From Acanthopleura granulata (taxonomy: Eukaryota; Mollusca; Polyplacophora; Chitonida; Chitonidae): a stretch of DNA of 64,000 bases. Numbering within the stretch: the first letter of the stretch is position 1; each line of letters opens with the position of its first letter. The position numbers and the translations under genes were made by a program. Location: assembly GCA_016165875.1 (NCBI GenBank), contig JABBOT010000012.1, positions 11,535,934 to 11,599,933 of the forward strand, in the 5' to 3' direction. Below, piece by piece: positions 60,101-64,000 of the stretch. The notes beneath the pieces are model-generated. The model saw nothing but the letters and a program-made list of their open reading frames with translations, ran no database searches and was not told the DNA's origin.

Positions 60101-61411
60101 TCTAAATAGCATAGCATAGTATTTTGTTTATAATTATCACACTTTGTTTACTATTATCATACTGTATTTATAACCATCGAAGCTCAAAGGACCTCTTGCA
60201 ACCAGATGGAAAATCAGATGGACTTCCTCTGTATGCCGCTGAAGTTGTTATATAACAACTTGCCTTGCAACAGGCCAACAATAAAAACATATCCGCTAAT
60301 AACCACGGGCGTCAACCCTGTCTTTTAAACACAATCATTTGTCCGCGAAAATCTCTTCTACTCAGATCTATGAGATTTAAAGTTTTGTCTAGGACTTTGC
60401 CGGATATTTAATAGGGTGAATTGATAAACACATGTAGTTTACCTTTCTCCACATATAACTATTCGATATGCTAATAACATGGTCATCACTTTCATATTGT
60501 CGACTGCATTGAGCTTTCACTGGATGTGTATACCACATATATCATCCATGCATGTTCATTATGGTTGCAAACATGTGTAATAGGTAGCTTTGCAAAATTA
60601 AACAGATATGACCCGTCTCTTTCCTGGTTTAATCATTTTCTCCATATCACTGTAAAAAAATTTCACACGTATTGGGCCCGAACTCCTGAAGTCTATAGAC
60701 AGCTGGATTTATAACCGCGCGAGTTACCACAGTACTAAAGAGAACAACAACCTTAAAACCATGAATAGTTATGGTGAATATGCAGTTCCAGTGGCACCAG
60801 AAAATATTTCATATTGTTCGATGTACAAAAACATGATTGTGTGAAGCAACATGATACTTCGCAATAGATTAGATCTCTTCAGCTTGACATCAAAGACGCA
60901 CAAATGATTTGGGTTCACGTAATCATATTTTCATTATGATGAGAATTCCCTCGCCTTAAAACGCCTTAAAATAGCGAAAGCTGCTTAGACCTTACCTTTG
61001 CCTTCTAATTAAACAAAAAGTATGAATCACACCAGTTTTTCACAGATATGTAGCACAGTAACTGTATTTCAGACGCAAGTAGATTTTCTCTCTTTTTTCG
61101 CACGAAACAAAATTACACCTCATACCTGCACCACCGTGGGAAGATTTCACATCTAGTTGCAAGGGGTCCTTGTGATCACAGGTTTACAGTTTCATAACAC
61201 TTAGTATTCACACATAGTATTCAGAATTAACTGTGTATAAAACTTATAAGTGTATTTCCCAAGCTGTGTTGTGAAGTTGGGTTTCGGAATGACGACCTTA
61301 CATGAATCATAAAAGTATAACCGGAACATAATTACATGTTTACCTGCTCTTGTCTGTGGCCCGGAGTAATACCTGCACGCTTTTAACTGCGCGTCGAAAA
61401 CGTAACAGTGG
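51122..61411 (-). CDS. CNBD2: CNBD2-like cyclic nucleotide-binding protein, copy B (first exon not found)
   Basis: Paralogue of copy A in opposite orientation. Exons on minus: 61411-61344, 59100-58968, 58544-58378, 57694-57621, 57317-57229, 57047-56818, 55546-55401, 54777-54634, 54053-53986, 52831-52538, 52016-51873 and 51262-51122; phases join into 565 codons plus TGA. The first listed exon gives RFRRAVKSVQVLLRATDKS, matching exon 2 of A. The CNB domain has VIIRQGHFADNFYLIITG and the cassette FGELALMHGALRSATV with Glu and Arg kept. Then GVLLCRDSILSDWVYIIKTG begins the second CNB-like region. The C-terminus has ECILINRKFFMQHL and KEDWIAYKTRALDDHL. Exon 54777-54634 and the CAA/GTTGGT donor at 55400 are the least certain. 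An open segment at 62184-62038 might be exon 1 but shows no clear match to A. Confidence 0.85.
53340..53480. repeat. Second SINE-type repeat
   Basis: GGTGGTTTTCCCCGGAGACT, then CGATTTCCTTCACCCATGAA, then AAAATTGTTGAGTATTGCCA resemble a widespread molluscan repeat. A shorter relative lies at 16306-16400 in pinin intron 8 (TTTTCTCCAGGCACTCCG, then TTTTCCTCCAGCCATGAA). Confidence 0.5.
53807..53957 (-). repeat. 33-bp minisatellite just after a CNBD2-B exon
   Basis: Four to five units of about 33 bp. On minus each encodes an 11-residue unit like IPQASKLVLK. The frame is continuous with exon 54053-53986 if its donor is read through. After about four units there is a TAA, and a diverged unit follows. 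Confidence 0.8.
54915..55142 (+). mobile_element. Well-preserved tRNA-derived SINE
   Basis: It runs from GGTCTCACCAATGCGGTCGC and box B-like GCGAGTTTAAGCCCAG through CTCTCCGGCCGTACGTGGGA, CCAGCAACCTGCGGATGGTC and TTGAGTACAGCGTAAAACAC to an AAATAAATAAAT tail. It is the best copy in the window for defining the family. It lies in a CNBD2-B intron. Confidence 0.85.
55290..55350 (+). mobile_element. SINE 3' end fragment
   Basis: CAATATTCTCAAAGAAAGCG, TAAAACTACAAAG and AAATAAATAAACT match the tail of the family. Confidence 0.4.
55685..55735 (-). mobile_element. SINE 3' end fragment
   Basis: TTTATTTATTTCATTGGTAT and TAAACCATACTCAAATA match the tail only. Confidence 0.5.
58697..58748 (-). mobile_element. 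SINE 3' end fragment
   Basis: TTTATTTATTCGACTGGTGT and TTTACGCCGTTCTCAAGAAT, tail only, in a CNBD2-B intron. Confidence 0.6.
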
Positions 61412-64000
61412 CTGAAATGAATGAACAGTAAAGGGTTAAAACTTCTTGAATAAAGTCTTATTTCAGCTGTCTTTTGAAATATCAACACCTCTGCAAGATA
61501 CATAAAAAAATTCAATATCCACCAGGCGGTGACGAATATAAACATTTTATGGCAAATGCAACATGGTAAAATCTTTCAATGGTCGACCATAATGATTGAA
61601 GGTTTTTAAGCCAGATTTCAACTTCAATGATTTTCTGGGTCTACCCGGCTTCCTATAACTGTGAATCTGGTCAGAGAATAAAATACAATTTATATAAGCT
61701 TTATATAGCACACAATATAACCTTATTTATAATCAGTCAATCAATCTATCCAGCGATCAATCAGCGAACAATACCGAATTAATATTTCAATCCATGAACA
61801 AGTCCCATGAACATTCGAACGCTTACATCGCATTGTCGATAAAACATATGGCCAGTTTAAACTGTGAACATAACTTGCTTGGTGGAAACAATATTGTGAC
61901 ACTATACTGTGACAGCTAAGCATCTCAATGATTCGCATTCATTCTCTCACCGGTGGAGCATCCATGAGGCAGTTAAGAAGAGAGCGGTCCATATGTTGTC
62001 ACCAGGCAGAGATTGGGTGCGTGCGACCAGATGTTTCCATGTGTTGCACCGAAGATGGAACATTCGTATCGTAATTACCTATATGAACTGCTGCGTGTTG
62101 TGGAATATCATTCCAGTTACGGTTCTTATCGGAATCATCCGAGCGCTTGGCTTCGGTTGATGGCGTTCGTAACGGTCTAAACATTGCGAGTATATTAATG
62201 TTGACTTCATGGAGTGCCATGGCATTGAAAGCATGTTAGCAAAGGCTTAACGAAATTAATTTCTACACAGTGTCGCGCAAACAGCTGGATTCAGAGAGGA
62301 AATTTGTTCAGTTGACCTGTTATAGAGATTGTGCTCGAGTTAATATTTAACCCGGCAATACACCTGGTAACATGAACACAGCATATAGTGGTTGGGTTGA
62401 CTTAAGTCAGGTATGGTCTGGTCTCAGGAAGGTATACGGAGAACAAAAAGAGACGAAACACTTGACGTTTGGAAAACCAATAACTCTTCAGTATTGATCA
62501 GCGACTTTTGACCGTTGCACGGGCTTGCCGTGTGTTGCTTGACGTACCTGTTGTTAGCCAGCTTAAAATGGCCACCCTCAGCCATTGTTGCGATTTACTC
62601 TATTATTCAGTCCACATATGAAATTAGGCTGGCTGCCCGAGGTGTGTATTGTGCTACACTGTGAAGCCTTGTTGACATACGACAACAATTGACACATCCA
62701 TATACGCAGGAAAAGCCTTTCCCAGTAAGCGATATAACAAGCATGTGCTTAATGAATTAAGCTCCATTAGTTATCAACTCCCAAGTACCCTGATTGTATG
62801 TGTATAGTATACAAAATCATCCAACGCATGTTGTGCACTGTTAATCAAAACTCACCTCTTACATCAGTGTTTTCGGATTTCGCTAGTCGTGTTATTACTC
62901 TTGTCCATTTTTGTGTCTAGTACCTACTACACGTACCTTCTAACAAAATAAATTTATTTTTATGTTCTTGGTAAAATGTTTGATGGTAGTATTAGGAAGC
63001 ATAGGCTGAAATAGACGTGGGAACATTTTTTATTGCTGACATCAACACTACTGGTTTGACCTGTAAAACAAAATGTTTACTCGACTGGATACCTGTGTCT
63101 GGAGAATGGAAAAAAAATGGTTTGTATATTGTTTATACAGATTTGTAAATGAAGTTTCACTGTATTTGGTTAGCTTTGTCGAATTTCAAGGAGTGTTGAA
63201 CAGATTACTATTGTCCTGTAAAGCTCTGTACACCATTATATACGGGATGTAGGGGTTTATTTATTTATGTATTTGTTTGGTCTGGACATATAACTAGACT
63301 GTTTCATGTATGTGTCAGAGGACAGGTTTGTGGCTAGAGGAGCGTGGAGTGCCCGGAGTAAGCAGCAGGTCTTCACCGGCTACATTGCCACAGAAGACTT
63401 GTCTAGAGCTAGATTAGAACACGAGACCTCACAAAATAAGGGTACAGTGCCTGAAGAGCAAGGAGCCCTGCTGTGGGGATGAGGTCTGTTCTGCTTATTA
63501 TCTATCCTAATTTCGTGCTCTATAGCTTTAACGTTATTTTGGAAATTGCATGCATGGTCTTGCCATTATTGACCATGGAGGCCCTTTTGGTTGACGGCTG
63601 ATATACATCTATATATGTGTATATGTCTGTTTCGACGTCTAGATTTATAGCATTTGAAAGGTAGACTCTGACGGGCTACACAACGTGGTCCAAATCGCAG
63701 TAAAAATGCATTGTTTCCTGCTGTGACGCTGCAGTGCTTGTGTACTACCTATGTGTTTTTTGGGCCCAGATAAACCTAAATGTGTGGCGTGGTACGGGAA
63801 AGAATAAAGGAGCACACAGTTTTGGACCCTTTCGTTAAAGGCGAAAAGGAGCTATACGAGTTCCCCACTTTTTGCACTGGAGTGTCTCTCACGTTGTCGA
63901 ATGGATAGACGAACAGTAAGTTTTGCGGATTTATCGGATATGAAGTGATACGCTCACAACGACCTACATCAAACACCGAGTGAACTTTTTTCTTCTGAAT
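61412..64000. other. Upstream region of CNBD2-B
   Basis: The first coding exon and promoter of copy B should lie here or beyond the window. The open stretch 62220-61999 on minus is the only candidate I would test. A dispersed repeat piece lies near 63257-63430, and 63690-63870 matches the repeat in CNBD2-A intron 10. I see nothing else. Confidence 0.45.

Noticed and set aside
62038..62184. Possible first exon of CNBD2-B (begins MFRPLRTPSTEAKRSDDSDK)
   Set aside because: It is charged like exon 1 of copy A, but the only phase-0 donor is weak and there is no alignable stretch. It is left as a candidate only.
1..64000. CRISPR, operon, prophage or bacterial systems
   Set aside because: Gene structure is eukaryotic throughout. 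The regular arrays found are intronic tandem repeats without spacer variation.

Overview
This is animal nuclear DNA: long introns with GT-AG boundaries, AATAAA signals, AT-rich intergenic sequence and many dispersed repeats. The repeats point to a mollusc or a closely related lophotrochozoan. The commonest is a tRNA-derived SINE whose tail reads as ATTTATTTGATTGG and GTTTTACGCCGTACTCAAG on the reverse strand, a type I associate with molluscan genomes. I cannot name the species.

I rebuilt five protein genes exon by exon. In each the splice phases join into one open frame. (1) TRAPPC6B, minus strand, 578-6812, a TRAPP vesicle-tethering subunit; the last short exon appears to lie left of the window. 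(2) PNN (pinin), plus strand, 7601-17038, nine coding exons, 504 residues. These two are head-to-head with start codons about 790 bp apart, the arrangement I recall for human chromosome 14. (3) ACTMAP, the actin maturation protease, minus strand, 22012-32409, five coding exons, 362 residues, with a polyproline N-terminus and a promoter near 34.2 kb. (4) and (5) Two CNBD2-like cyclic-nucleotide-binding genes facing each other: copy A on plus, 38678-49662, 16 exons, 839 residues; copy B on minus, 51122-61411, first exon not found. Both keep the glutamate and arginine of the phosphate-binding cassette. CNBD2 in mammals is a sperm cAMP-binding protein, so the pair may act in flagellated cells.

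Between and inside the genes lie a decayed Tc1/mariner transposon (27602-28735), a decayed Penelope-like retroelement (about 28740-29430), several MITE-like palindromes, about 18 SINE copies or fragments, a 147-bp tandem repeat in a pinin intron, and simple-sequence tracts. I saw no rRNA, tRNA gene or CRISPR.

The most unusual theme is duplication of splice junctions. In ACTMAP the 3' end of the third reconstructed exon and its donor site are repeated about ten times downstream in the intron with a 93-bp period, and most copies carry a better donor than the real exon. In pinin the end of exon 2 and its donor is repeated three times, the first repeat in frame. In CNBD2-A, exon 10 with its acceptor and part of intron 9 is present again, inverted, in intron 12, and the copy stops exactly at the exon end. 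A perfect 45-bp hairpin lies near 33.05 kb. These are the items most worth testing.
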